From the NCBI GenBank assembly GCA_944390965.1, contig CALXRW010000016.1:1-35069 (forward strand): 35,069 bases of DNA, read 5' to 3'. The notes under the pieces were generated by a model that worked only from the letters and a program-made list of their open reading frames with translations, was not told the origin of the DNA and searched no databases. The stretch is from an uncultured Clostridia bacterium (GTDB taxonomy: Bacteria > Bacillota > Clostridia > TANB77 > CAG-508). Below are positions 8,171 to 16,001 of this stretch, in pieces. Every line of letters starts with the position of its first letter. Positions within the stretch are counted from its first letter, which is position 1. A program made the position numbers and the translations under genes.

Positions 8171-8374
8171 ATGCCTAAACTAAAAACAAATAAAGCAGCT
8201 AAAAAAAGATATTCTTATACAGGAACAGGAAAAGTAAAAAGAACAAAATCTAATAGAAGACATCTTTTAGCAAACAAAACGAAAAGACAAAAACATAGTG
8301 GAAAGATTCAAAATGCTTATGCAGATAAAACTTGTGAAGCAGGAATCAAAAAAATGCTTCCATATGGAAATTAA
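8171..8374 (+). CDS. rpmI: 50S ribosomal protein L35
   Basis: L35 is a small, basic protein of the large subunit. The 67-residue product starts with the typical [14 protein letters not shown] and ends [10 protein letters not shown] chose the ATG at 8171, 9 nt after AAAGGGG, over the in-frame ATG at 8165, which is too close to the RBS and would add two residues before the conserved MPK start. It is the middle gene of the IF3-L35-L20 operon. Confidence 0.97.
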   Translation: MPKLKTNKAAKKRYSYTGTGKVKRTKSNRRHLLANKTKRQKHSGKIQNAYADKTCEAGIKKMLPYGN

Positions 8375-8406
8375 AATGAAACTAGGATAAAAAGGAGTGA
8401 AAATAA

Positions 8407-8757
8407 ATGGCAAGAGTAAAAACAGCAAGAACAACAAGAGCAAGACATAAAAAAATATTAAAACAAGCAAAAGGATACTATGGAGCAAAAAGTATTAGAT
8501 TCAGAATGGCAAACCAAGCTGTTATGAAATCATTAAAATATGCATATGTTGGAAGAAAAGATAAGAAAAGCAATTTTAGAAAATTATGGATTGCAAGAAT
8601 TAATGCAGCAAGTCGCCAAAATGGATTAACTTATAGTAAACTAATTGCAGGATTAAAAAAAGCAAATGTAGTAATTAACAGAAAAATGTTATCAGAAATT
8701 GCAATATCTGATCCAAAAGCATTTTCAGAGATTGTAGAAATTGCAAAAAAAGCATAG
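8407..8757 (+). CDS. rplT: 50S ribosomal protein L20
   Basis: L20 binds 23S rRNA early in assembly and also represses its own operon through the leader. The 116-residue protein begins [20 protein letters not shown] and contains [12 protein letters not shown] and [18 protein letters not shown], with minor changes from the consensus. An AAGGAGTG ribosome site precedes the ATG. It is the last gene of its operon and shares a palindromic terminator with spoVAE. Confidence 0.98.
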   Translation: MARVKTARTTRARHKKILKQAKGYYGAKSIRFRMANQAVMKSLKYAYVGRKDKKSNFRKLWIARINAASRQNGLTYSKLIAGLKKANVVINRKMLSEIAISDPKAFSEIVEIAKKA

Positions 8758-8787
8758 AAAAAAAGTGAACTTAAGTTCACTTTTTTT
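8758..8787. terminator. Bidirectional terminator rplT / spoVAE
   Basis: A perfect palindrome centred at 8772/8773 (AAAAGTGAACTT with AAGTTCACTTTT) flanked by A and T runs. It also covers the spoVAE stop codon. Confidence 0.85.
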
Positions 8788-9172
8788 ATTGTTTTTTCAT
8801 TTTTGGCTTTGAAATAAGAGCAGCGAGATATCCAAAGAAAATAGCTGCAGCAATTCCACCTGCTGCTGCCTTTACTCCACCCATAAAAGCACCTAGGAAC
8901 CCCACTTTTTGTACTTCCTCAATAGCGCCTTTTGCTAAGGCATTCCCAAAACCAGTCAAAGGAACAGTTGCTCCAGCACCAGCAAAATCAACTAGATGCT
9001 GGTAAATGCCAAGACCTCCCAGTATAACACCACTTGTTACAAAAATAACTAATATTCTGGCAGAAGTAAGTTTCGTTTTATCAATTAAAATTTGACCAAT
9101 AATACAAATAAGACCACCAACAATAAATGCTTTTAAAACTAACATCCAATCAATTTGTCCCCAAAAATCCAT
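8786..9172 (-). CDS. spoVAE: Stage V sporulation protein AE
   Basis: SpoVAE is a small membrane protein of the SpoVA channel, which moves Ca-dipicolinic acid into the forespore and out during germination. The 128 residues hold three to four hydrophobic segments and the family block FAGAGATVPLTGFGNALAKG, a motif shared with SpoVAC. The ATG at 9172 follows AAAGGAG. Last gene of dodecin-spoVAC-spoVAD-spoVAE; the C, D, E order is the conserved core of SpoVA operons. Confidence 0.95.
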   Translation of the reverse strand: MDFWGQIDWMLVLKAFIVGGLICIIGQILIDKTKLTSARILVIFVTSGVILGGLGIYQHLVDFAGAGATVPLTGFGNALAKGAIEEVQKVGFLGAFMGGVKAAAGGIAAAIFFGYLAALISKPKMKKQ

Positions 9173-9194
9173 TTTATTTCTCCTTTCTTAAGTA

Positions 9195-10199
9195 TTAAAC
9201 CTCAATACTCACGGCATGAGCAATGCCCGGAATGCTTTCACCTTGTTGTGCTGTAGTAGAATTTGTAAGAGCACCTGTTGCCATTAGTAATATTTTCTTA
9301 TATTTTCTCTCTTTTAATTGTTGATACCAGTAGCCAGAAAAAACCGTTCCAATACAGGCACAACCAGAACCACCTGAATGTGTATCTTGAGTAGCTTTAT
9401 CAAAAATCATAACACCACAATCATTATAATTCGATTTGATTTGATATCCTTTTGTTTCCGCCATTTCAATTAAAATTTCTTTTCCAACATAACCTAAATC
9501 TCCTGTAATAATAGCATCATAATAACTTGGTTTTCTTCCTGTATCTTTAAAATGAGAGATTAAAGTATCAAGAGCAGCAGGTGCCATAGCAGCACCCATA
9601 TTATTGGCGTCTTTAATTCCCATATCTACAATTTTTCCTGTAGTAATATGAGTAATATAAGGACCAGTTCCAGATTTACTTAAAATAGCACTGCCAGAAC
9701 CTGTTACTGTCCACTGAGAAGAAGGTGGTCTTTGATTTCCTAATTCCAAAGGGAAACGAAATTGCTTTTCAGCACTACAAAAATGACTAGAAGTACAGCA
9801 AAGTAAATTTTCAGCAGCACCACTTTCAATAAAAACAGCACCTAATCCCATTCCTTCTACAAAGGTAGAACATGCCCCAAATATTCCATAAAAAGGGATA
9901 TTTAATTCGCGTAAACCAAAGCTAGAAGAAATACATTGGTTCAATAAATCACCAGCAAAACAGTATTCTAATTTATCTTGTGGGAGTTTGGATTTCCCAA
10001 TTACAATATTAACTGTTTCTTTTATAATTTTGCTTTCTGCCTTTTCCCAAGTACTTTCACCCCAGAATTCATCTTCTAAACATTGATCAAAATATTTGGC
10101 AAGAGGACCATTTGCCTCCTTAGGACCCACAATGGATGCGGTTTCTAAAATGGTAACAGGGTGTTCTAGTTTTAGTGTTTGTTTTCCTAATTTTTGCAT
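9195..10199 (-). CDS. spoVAD: Stage V sporulation protein AD
   Basis: SpoVAD has a thiolase-like fold without thiolase activity and binds dipicolinic acid as part of the SpoVA channel complex. The 334-residue protein shows family blocks such as ASIVGPKEANGPLAKYFD, FGIFGACSTF-like YGIFGACSTFVEG and the C-terminal SGGSGCACIGTVFSGY. The ATG at 10199 lies 8 nt after GGAGG; an in-frame GTG at 10208 overlaps that RBS and is rejected. It follows spoVAC by 13 nt, in the same transcript. Confidence 0.97.
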   Translation of the reverse strand: MQKLGKQTLKLEHPVTILETASIVGPKEANGPLAKYFDQCLEDEFWGESTWEKAESKIIKETVNIVIGKSKLPQDKLEYCFAGDLLNQCISSSFGLRELNIPFYGIFGACSTFVEGMGLGAVFIESGAAENLLCCTSSHFCSAEKQFRFPLELGNQRPPSSQWTVTGSGSAILSKSGTGPYITHITTGKIVDMGIKDANNMGAAMAPAALDTLISHFKDTGRKPSYYDAIITGDLGYVGKEILIEMAETKGYQIKSNYNDCGVMIFDKATQDTHSGGSGCACIGTVFSGYWYQQLKERKYKKILLMATGALTNSTTAQQGESIPGIAHAVSIEV

Positions 10200-10212
10200 T
10201 GCAAACACCTCC

Positions 10213-10677
10213 TTAAACTAATGTAATAGCTTGCGTATTAAATATTAAATAAATAATACCTACTAGAATAGATGCAGAAATTCCATAAACCAAGACTGGA
10301 CCTGCAACTGTAAACATTTTTGCACCAACTCCCATTACATAACCTTCAGATTTATATTCCATGGCAGGAGACACGATGGAATTTGCAAAACCAGTAATAG
10401 GAACAAGAGAACCGGCTCCTGCAAATTTACCAATTTTATTAAAAATATTTAAGCCTGTTAAAAAAGCAGAAATAAAAATTAAAATAACAGAAACTATCGT
10501 ATTTGATAAAGAAAGTTCAATGTTTCGGTATTTACAAAATTCTAAAATTATTTGCCCTATGGCACATATAAGACCACCCACCCAAAAACTATTAAAACAG
10601 TTTTTTAAAATAGGAGAATTGGGTGACTTTTGATTTACATATTCTTGATACTGTTTTTTTGTCTCAATCGGTTCCAT
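10213..10677 (-). CDS. spoVAC: Stage V sporulation protein AC
   Basis: SpoVAC is a membrane protein of the SpoVA channel and acts as a mechanosensitive pore in Bacillus. The 154 residues contain about four to five membrane segments and the signature FAGAGSLVPITGFANSIVSP. The N-terminal region (KKQYQEYVNQKSPNSP) is also typical. I chose the ATG at 10677; its AGGAGGAG is 9 nt upstream, inside the last codons of the dodecin gene. An in-frame TTG at 10686 directly abuts that RBS and is unlikely. Translation is thus probably coupled to dodecin. Confidence 0.96.
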   Translation of the reverse strand: MEPIETKKQYQEYVNQKSPNSPILKNCFNSFWVGGLICAIGQIILEFCKYRNIELSLSNTIVSVILIFISAFLTGLNIFNKIGKFAGAGSLVPITGFANSIVSPAMEYKSEGYVMGVGAKMFTVAGPVLVYGISASILVGIIYLIFNTQAITLV

Positions 10678-10682
10678 CCTTT

Positions 10683-10898
10683 TCAACTCCTCCTATCATT
10701 ATCAATTGTAAAGGTTAAATCTAATGTAACAAAATACTCTACCATTTTAGAACCGCTAATTTTAGCCTTTTGCTCTAAAACAGTCACTTCGGTTAAATAA
10801 TCTATAGTTTTAGATGTTTCTGAAACAGTTTGTACAATAGCATCTTTCCAAGAAATAGGAGAAGTGCCTGTCAATTTTAAATGTTTTTCGATTGCCAT
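10683..10898 (-). CDS. Dodecin family flavin-binding protein
   Basis: Dodecins are about 70-residue proteins that assemble into hollow dodecamers storing riboflavin, FMN or FAD. The 71 residues match the family closely: MAIEKHLKLTGTSPISWKDA at the start (GTSPxSWxDA is the hallmark), then a helix and KISGSKMVEYFVTLDLTF. The ATG follows GGGAGGG. The last codons (AGG AGG AGT TGA) supply the spoVAC ribosome site, so it is the first gene of the spoVA transcript. Known dodecins serve flavin homeostasis; a role in the spore is inference from this position. I saw no clear sigma-G promoter. Confidence 0.9.
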   Translation of the reverse strand: MAIEKHLKLTGTSPISWKDAIVQTVSETSKTIDYLTEVTVLEQKAKISGSKMVEYFVTLDLTFTIDNDRRS

Positions 10899-10966
10899 AA
10901 AATCCCTCCCAAAAAATATTACTTATATCTTTCCACAAAATGAAAAAAATATACCAATTTGGAAAT

Positions 10967-10999
10967 ATTACAACTATATTACAATTGCATTACAATTCC
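10967..10999. repeat. Three 11-bp direct repeats starting ATTACA
   Basis: Units at 10967-10977, 10978-10988 and 10989-10999 each start ATTACAA, with an exact 11-bp period. They end 10 nt before the -35 of the pil promoter, a typical activator position. They are the reverse complement type of the TGTAAT repeats at 2790-2822. Confidence 0.6.
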
Positions 11000-11009
11000 A
11001 TGAAACTTA

Positions 11010-11037
11010 TTGACTTTTGTAGAAAAAAATATAAAAT
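11010..11037 (+). promoter_or_regulatory. Candidate sigma-A promoter of the pilus operon
   Basis: TTGACT (11010-11015), a 16-nt spacer and TAAAAT (11032-11037). The about 120-nt leader that follows contains a weak hairpin (AAAAAAAGT, loop ATG, ACTTTTTTT, near 11060-11080). Confidence 0.6.
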
Positions 11038-11165
11038 ATAACTAAAAGCGATAAAAATAAAAAAAGTATGACTTTTTTTGGAAAACCATATAAAATCTAC
11101 AAAGTATGTAAATAGAATTTTTGCAAATTCTAATAATATAAAAACAAAAAAATAAAGGAGTTATT

Positions 11166-12770
11166 ATGCCAAGTTGCTTAGGTTTGTATATAGAAAATAA
11201 TTTAATTAAATATGCAAAAGTGTCAAAAGAAAAAGACAGCGTAAAAGTCGAAGCATTTGGCATTAAATTTTATGATCAGATAAATGAAGCTATTGAACAA
11301 ATTATAAAAGAAACATTTAGCTATAAAAGTGCTATTAGCATAAATCTATCCGAAGAAATGTACAACTATTTCAACTTGTTTAGCATGCTAAATAAAAAAG
11401 ACTTAAAAAAAGTAGTACAAACAGAATTCGAATTTTTGTGTGAAGAAAAGGGATATAATGTTAATGCATTAGAGTCAAGATATATTCTTATAAATAATAT
11501 TGAAAATAAAGAAAACATTAAAGCAATTCATATTAGTGTAAATAAAACAGAGCTTGTTAAAAGAAGTCAACAATTAGATCGATATAGACTAAATGCTGTA
11601 AGTCCACTGCCTTTGTGTATACCAAATCTATTAGAAATTGGACCTAAAGATAATGCTATTATTGTAAATGGAGAAGACAAAACAAGAATTACCACAATAC
11701 TAAATGGAAAAATTTATCAAATAGATACATTAGAAGAGGGTATGGGAGATATTCTTACAGAAATTAACATGAAGGAAAATTCTTTTGCAAAAGCGTATGA
11801 AATCTGCAAAAATACTACAATTTATACTTCCGAAGAATTGGCAATACAAGATGAAAAGAACGAATATCTTGAGTATATTATGCCCACTTTATATAAAATT
11901 GTAACACAAACAAAGAAAATAATGGAATCTAATATTATTACAATTGACAAAATTTACATTACAGGTACCATGGCAATTATTAATAATATTGACTTATATT
12001 TCGAGCAATATTTTGGGGGAACAACCTGTGAAATATTAAAGCCATATTTTTTATCTACCATTGCAACTAACATTAATGTGAAAGATTATATAGAAGTAAA
12101 TTCAGCTATTGCACTTGCTTTACAAGGATTGGGAGAAGGAGAAAAAGAAATTAATTTTAAAGAACCATCTTTCTGGGATAACCTTGTAAAAGGAATGGGA
12201 GAAAAAGGGGATAAAAAACCTAAGAAAAAAGTAAATATTAATTTGAGCTTAAAAGGAGCTTTAGATAGTATTGAAAAAGGACTACTAAGAAGTGCAGTGG
12301 GATTAGCATTTATTATTATCATTTATACAGTTTTATCTATAGCACTTTCTAATAGCATTAATGCAAAAGAAAGAGAAGCAAAACAAAGACTACAAGAAAC
12401 AAATAGTGAAATTCAAAAAATTGAATCTGATATTACGAAAGTGAAAGAAATAACAAACGAATATCAACAACTAAAACAAAATTTAGATGATTTAAATGCA
12501 AAAATAGAAGAAAAGTATAAAACTAGAAATAGTATTCCTAATTTATTAGTAAAAATCATGTCAGTGATACCAGAGGGAGTGCAACTAACATCAATTGAAA
12601 ATACAACAGATAAACACATTGTTATTAAAGCACAAGCTTTAAGATATGAGCAATTAGGATTCTTTAAAACAAAATTGACACAAGAAGATATTTTACTAAA
12701 TATTCAGTCAGATAGTGGAATTATGCAAGATAATTTAATTAAAGTTACTATAGAAGGAGATTTGCCATGA
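11166..12770 (+). CDS. pilM: Type IV pilus assembly protein, PilM-PilN fusion
   Basis: PilM is an actin-like cytoplasmic ATPase-fold protein that binds PilN and connects the motors to the inner-membrane complex. Residues about 1-330 are PilM-like (start CLGLYIENNLIKYAKV; later KIYITGTMAII and ALALQGLG). A basic linker (KGDKKPKKK) leads to VNINLSL at 356-362, resembling the PilN N-terminal INL motif that docks in PilM. One membrane helix (about 376-395), a coiled coil (about 400-450) and a PilN-like C-terminal domain follow. Total length of 534 equals PilM plus PilN. The reading frame is continuous and overlaps pilO by 4 nt. PilM and PilN are usually separate proteins. Confidence 0.82.
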   Translation: MPSCLGLYIENNLIKYAKVSKEKDSVKVEAFGIKFYDQINEAIEQIIKETFSYKSAISINLSEEMYNYFNLFSMLNKKDLKKVVQTEFEFLCEEKGYNVNALESRYILINNIENKENIKAIHISVNKTELVKRSQQLDRYRLNAVSPLPLCIPNLLEIGPKDNAIIVNGEDKTRITTILNGKIYQIDTLEEGMGDILTEINMKENSFAKAYEICKNTTIYTSEELAIQDEKNEYLEYIMPTLYKIVTQTKKIMESNIITIDKIYITGTMAIINNIDLYFEQYFGGTTCEILKPYFLSTIATNINVKDYIEVNSAIALALQGLGEGEKEINFKEPSFWDNLVKGMGEKGDKKPKKKVNINLSLKGALDSIEKGLLRSAVGLAFIIIIYTVLSIALSNSINAKEREAKQRLQETNSEIQKIESDITKVKEITNEYQQLKQNLDDLNAKIEEKYKTRNSIPNLLVKIMSVIPEGVQLTSIENTTDKHIVIKAQALRYEQLGFFKTKLTQEDILLNIQSDSGIMQDNLIKVTIEGDLP

Positions 12771-13471
12771 AAAAAATATTAATCTCTGTTATCATAGTAT
12801 TATTAATTGCCGTTGTTGTATTAGGTTTAATGGGAAAAATAAAAATTGGAAATGTAAAATTACTAGGAATTCAAGACATAAAAAATAGTAGTGAAGAACT
12901 TGATAATACTATAGAAGAAATCTCAAGGCTAACAAGCATTACTTATCCTAGTAAAATGAGCGAATTAAACAGTGAAGGAAAAAAACTTCTAACAGCAAAA
13001 CAAGATTACCAAAATAAAGTAACATTTAGTAGTGAATCTGATATTGAACAAGCAAGACAAATATTAAACTATGAAATAGAAGCATTATGGATAAAAATGG
13101 GACTTTATGCAGAGCAAGAAGGATTAGGAGCAAGATTTTTATTTACAAGTGGTAGTACATCATTAACTAGAAATCTAAATGTAACAGTAACAGGACAATA
13201 TATTTCTATTACAGATTTTATTTCAGATTTAGAAAATGATGATGAGTTAGGCTTTAAAATAGAAAATTTTAAAATGGTACCAAATGCAAATGGAAACCTA
13301 ACAGCAACATTTATTGTAAGAGACTTATATGTAAATGCCCCAGCAGCAACAAGTACAACAACAGAAGAAAATACTACAAATACAGAAGAAAATACAAATA
13401 CTTCTACTGGAAATACAACGAATGAAACTGGAAATAATACAGTTGATAATACCAATAATGCAACATCATAG
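12767..13471 (+). CDS. pilO: Type IV pilus assembly protein PilO-like
   Basis: PilO pairs with PilN in the membrane and aligns the pilus machine. The 234-residue protein has one N-terminal membrane helix (about 3-23), a coiled-coil stretch (about 38-85) and a ferredoxin-like C-terminal domain (about 120-187) with QYISITDFISDLENDDELGF, a PilO-type pattern. A 45-residue Thr/Asn/Glu-rich tail, low in complexity, follows. The ATG overlaps the end of the PilM-PilN fusion (ATGA). Call rests mostly on architecture and neighbours. Confidence 0.75.
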   Translation: MKKILISVIIVLLIAVVVLGLMGKIKIGNVKLLGIQDIKNSSEELDNTIEEISRLTSITYPSKMSELNSEGKKLLTAKQDYQNKVTFSSESDIEQARQILNYEIEALWIKMGLYAEQEGLGARFLFTSGSTSLTRNLNVTVTGQYISITDFISDLENDDELGFKIENFKMVPNANGNLTATFIVRDLYVNAPAATSTTTEENTTNTEENTNTSTGNTTNETGNNTVDNTNNATS

Positions 13472-13485
13472 GAAAGAGGTGTAAT

Positions 13486-13866
13486 ATGGTAAAAACAGTA
13501 ATTAAAGAAATTTTTATTATTCTTTTACTTCTCATTGCAATTGTATTAATATTTGGAGTGATTTTATATGATTATGTGCCTACTAGAAAAACAATACCAA
13601 ACAAAGTGGCATATGAAACTCCAAATGAAATAGAAAATGAATTAGTCTCAGCAGAAATACAAGACACAAATCCAGTTAATGTTATGTATGAAATTGATGC
13701 TACAGAACTAGAAGGGTATGAAATAACAGGAGAATACAAAGCAGGGAAATCAAATCCATTTGAGTCATTAAGCTCTGGTGGACAAAATAATACAGCAGGA
13801 AGCAACACAGGAGGACAAGGAGGCTCTACCACGCGGAACCGGTGGTGGGGGTTCATCAACAAATGA
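13486..13866 (+). CDS. Bitopic membrane protein of the pilus cluster (likely frameshifted at 3' end)
   Basis: I do not recognise a family. The product has a membrane helix at about 8-28 followed by an extracytoplasmic segment and a Gly/Ser/Asn-rich tail. It takes the place PilP has in diderm clusters, but no PilP motif is clear. In frame it stops at 13866 after a Trp/Arg-rich end (TTRNRWWGFINK) unlike the rest. The +1 frame from about 13831 continues the Gly-rich theme (GTGGGGSSTNEDDE) and ends in TLFSKPGSK at 13906. One extra base near 13830 is therefore likely, whether an error or a real mutation. RBS GAAAGAGGTG; 14 nt after pilO. Confidence 0.6.
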   Translation: MVKTVIKEIFIILLLLIAIVLIFGVILYDYVPTRKTIPNKVAYETPNEIENELVSAEIQDTNPVNVMYEIDATELEGYEITGEYKAGKSNPFESLSSGGQNNTAGSNTGGQGGSTTRNRWWGFINK

Positions 13867-13970
13867 AGATGATGAAACATTATTTTCAAAACCAGGTTCT
13901 AAATAAATTCGGTTATATTTATTTTTTATAAATATATACAAAAAATATAATACAATAAGGAGGAAGTTTT

Positions 13971-14189
13971 ATGTTTAAAAAACAAAATGGTATTACATTA
14001 GTAGCTCTAGTTGTAACAATTATTGTTTTAATTATCTTAGCAGGGGTAACACTTATGATTGCATTAGACAATGATGGAATCATTAGTAAAACAAAAGAAG
14101 GAGCTCAAGAATATAAAGACGCACAAACAAATGAAAATGCTCAATTAGAAAAAGTAAATGAATATTTGCATAATAATACTAATTTCTAA
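13971..14189 (+). CDS. Type IV prepilin-like protein, very short
   Basis: A 72-residue prepilin. A 7-residue basic leader ending Gly7 precedes the hydrophobic helix ITLVALVVTIIVLIILAGV (8-26), the class III cleavage pattern of Clostridia. The mature protein would be only about 65 residues, with an acidic/Asn-rich helix and no disulfide loop. The residue at mature position 5 is Ala, not the usual Glu. It has a strong RBS (AAGGAGG) and is followed by a hairpin and then prepilin peptidase. Probably the major pilin, inferred from position and simplicity. Confidence 0.82.
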   Translation: MFKKQNGITLVALVVTIIVLIILAGVTLMIALDNDGIISKTKEGAQEYKDAQTNENAQLEKVNEYLHNNTNF

Positions 14190-14207
14190 AATAAAATTAT
14201 GTATTTA

Positions 14208-14234
14208 GGCATATGTATCTATCATATATATGCC
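14208..14234 (+). terminator. Hairpin after the pilin gene
   Basis: GGCATATGTAT (14208-14218) pairs with ATATATATGCC (14224-14234) with one G-U, followed by TTCTTCTAT. It may attenuate transcription into prepilin peptidase or stabilise the pilin mRNA. Confidence 0.6.
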
Positions 14235-14258
14235 TTCTTCTATATAAAAGAGGAAATC

Positions 14259-15050
14259 ATGGGACTTTTTATCTATATCATTATTTTTATAATAGGGTTA
14301 CTCATAGGAAGTTTTGCAACTTTAGCAATATATCGTATTCCTATAGGAGAAAATATTACACATAAACGTTCATTTTGTCCTAATTGTAATCATAAATTAG
14401 GATTCTTAGATTTAATTCCTGTATTTAGTTATGTTTTCTTAAAAGGAAAATGTAGATACTGTTCACAAAAAATAGGAAAACGTTATATTTTTATAGAAAT
14501 ATGTTCGGGAATTATATTTTTAAGTTTTGCGCTATCCTTAAATATTGACTTTTATGCAATTAATATTGCAAAATTTATCTATTTAATTTTTGGATTTTTA
14601 TATTTTATTGCATTGCTTTTAATAGCAGGAATGGACAAAGAAAAAAGATTTATCTCCCAAAAAGTGATTTTATATGGGGTAATTGTAAATTTTGCATATA
14701 TATTATATCTATATATAGTAGGAAAAAGTAATATGTATAGATATGCTATATATTTATTTTTCATGTCTTTCTTTCTTCTCATGAACACCTTGTTATTACA
14801 AAAAAAAGGAAGAGAAAATTATACAATAGATATTTTAATTTTATGTATGTTAATCATTACATTTTCAGGCACAGTTGCCTTTGAGCTAACTGTCATTTTA
14901 ACTCTTTTCTTTATTTTATTACGTGCAATAAAATATGCTATAAAAAAAGATAAAGAAAATGGAAATATTCTTCCGATAGGATATTATTTATGCATATCCA
15001 ACATAATAATTTTGATATTACAAAATTTTGTCATATTAGGTGGTGACTAA
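14259..15050 (+). CDS. pilD: Prepilin peptidase (A24 family)
   Basis: A membrane aspartic peptidase that cleaves prepilin leaders and may methylate the new N-terminus. The N-terminal domain has GSFATLAIYRIP and the zinc-type pair CPNC/CRYC (CPNCNHKLGFLDLIPVFSY, KGKCRYC) typical of PilD/ComC. Candidate catalytic aspartates are in AGMDKEKR and in KKDKENGN. About seven to eight membrane helices. I chose the ATG at 14259, preceded by AGAGGAA; an upstream open frame would add 20 residues translated from the hairpin. 263 residues is normal length. The next gene starts immediately after its stop. Confidence 0.92.
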   Translation: MGLFIYIIIFIIGLLIGSFATLAIYRIPIGENITHKRSFCPNCNHKLGFLDLIPVFSYVFLKGKCRYCSQKIGKRYIFIEICSGIIFLSFALSLNIDFYAINIAKFIYLIFGFLYFIALLLIAGMDKEKRFISQKVILYGVIVNFAYILYLYIVGKSNMYRYAIYLFFMSFFLLMNTLLLQKKGRENYTIDILILCMLIITFSGTVAFELTVILTLFFILLRAIKYAIKKDKENGNILPIGYYLCISNIIILILQNFVILGGD

Positions 15051-15905
15051 ATGAAGGAAAAATTAAAAAATAAAAATGGACTAACGGGAATTGATATTAC
15101 AATAGCAGTATCTATTATCATTATATTAGTACCTATTGTTATGCTTGTATTTGTAAATATTTATACAAACACAGAAAGTGCTAAAAGAAATTCAGAAGCA
15201 ACATCTTATGCTACACAAATTATTCAAGAAACACAAAAAATGTATTATACAGAAGTAACAGAAGAAAATGTACAAAAAATAGTGGAACAAATGAATATTC
15301 CAGTTGGATATGAAGTTGACGTCGCCATCATACCCTATCAAGAAAATGGCAATACTGTAGAAGATTTGGTAAAAACGATAGAGGTCACCATTAGTTATAA
15401 AGTAGGGAAAGAAATGGAAATGGTAAAATTAAGTAAAATAAAAGCAAAAGAAAACTTAATTATTCCCAATAAACCAGAATTAGGTGAACAATATGTTCCT
15501 GTAAAATATGGAGAAGATGGAACGTGGAGAATTATCTCTCAAAATGATACAACTTGGTATAATTATACAAATAAAAATTGGGCAATTGCTATGAAAATAG
15601 AAGGATTAGAAGTAGGAGATGGAACAAAAGTAACAAAAGACAACAAAGAACAATTGATAGGAGAAGTTATTACTAAAATCACAGATATGTATGTATGGAT
15701 ACCAAGATATAGCACGCAAAATAGAGAAGTAGAATTTTTGTATCAAACAACAAACCGAACAGTGGATGAAAACGGTGAAATTGGACAAACAGATTTATCA
15801 ACAACTTTTGAAGCAGGTCAAAAAGGAGTATTTTTACTTATAAATGATACCAGTAATCCTTTATACCAAACACTAAATGAAAGTAAGTATGGACCAAGAA
15901 AATAA
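15051..15905 (+). CDS. Pilin-like protein with large C-terminal domain (minor pilin candidate)
   Basis: The N-terminus MKEKLKNKNG followed by LTGIDITIAVSIIIIL looks like a prepilin leader and helix. Asp15 would be mature position 5, an acidic residue in place of the usual Glu. After the helix come about 90 residues of pilin-like region and then a C-terminal domain (about 155-284) with NWAIAM and DMYVWIPRYS. That last motif I associate with surface proteins of gut Firmicutes, with unknown function. Its start directly abuts the pilD stop and AGGTGGTGA is the RBS. Likely a minor pilin or tip protein; inference. Confidence 0.65.
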   Translation: MKEKLKNKNGLTGIDITIAVSIIIILVPIVMLVFVNIYTNTESAKRNSEATSYATQIIQETQKMYYTEVTEENVQKIVEQMNIPVGYEVDVAIIPYQENGNTVEDLVKTIEVTISYKVGKEMEMVKLSKIKAKENLIIPNKPELGEQYVPVKYGEDGTWRIISQNDTTWYNYTNKNWAIAMKIEGLEVGDGTKVTKDNKEQLIGEVITKITDMYVWIPRYSTQNREVEFLYQTTNRTVDENGEIGQTDLSTTFEAGQKGVFLLINDTSNPLYQTLNESKYGPRK

Positions 15906-15959
15906 TTGGAAATTTATTGAAAATTGATAAGAAATCTATCGAAAAAAAATAAAATATAG

Positions 15960-15965
15960 TATAAT
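15960..15965 (+). promoter_or_regulatory. Possible -10 element before pilB
   Basis: A TATAAT box in a 96-nt gap before pilB; no good -35 at 17 nt. It may give an internal promoter for pilB. Confidence 0.3.
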
Positions 15966-16001
15966 AATGATTAGAAGATGGATAACAAAGGAGGAAAGAG
16001 A

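Noticed and set aside
10899..10990. Sigma-G promoter for dodecin-spoVA
   Set aside because: I looked for a forespore-type -35/-10 pair and found only weak matches with wrong spacing; not reported as a feature.
13105..13455. Minus-strand open frame of 116 codons opposite pilO
   Set aside because: Lies fully in antisense of pilO; Val/Phe-rich shadow of the Thr/Asn-rich tail; no RBS or family motif.
13907..13970. Hairpin TATATTTAT/ATAAATATA before the pilin gene as a terminator
   Set aside because: Stem is entirely A/T and lacks a clear T-tail; such stems are expected by chance in this AT-rich sequence.
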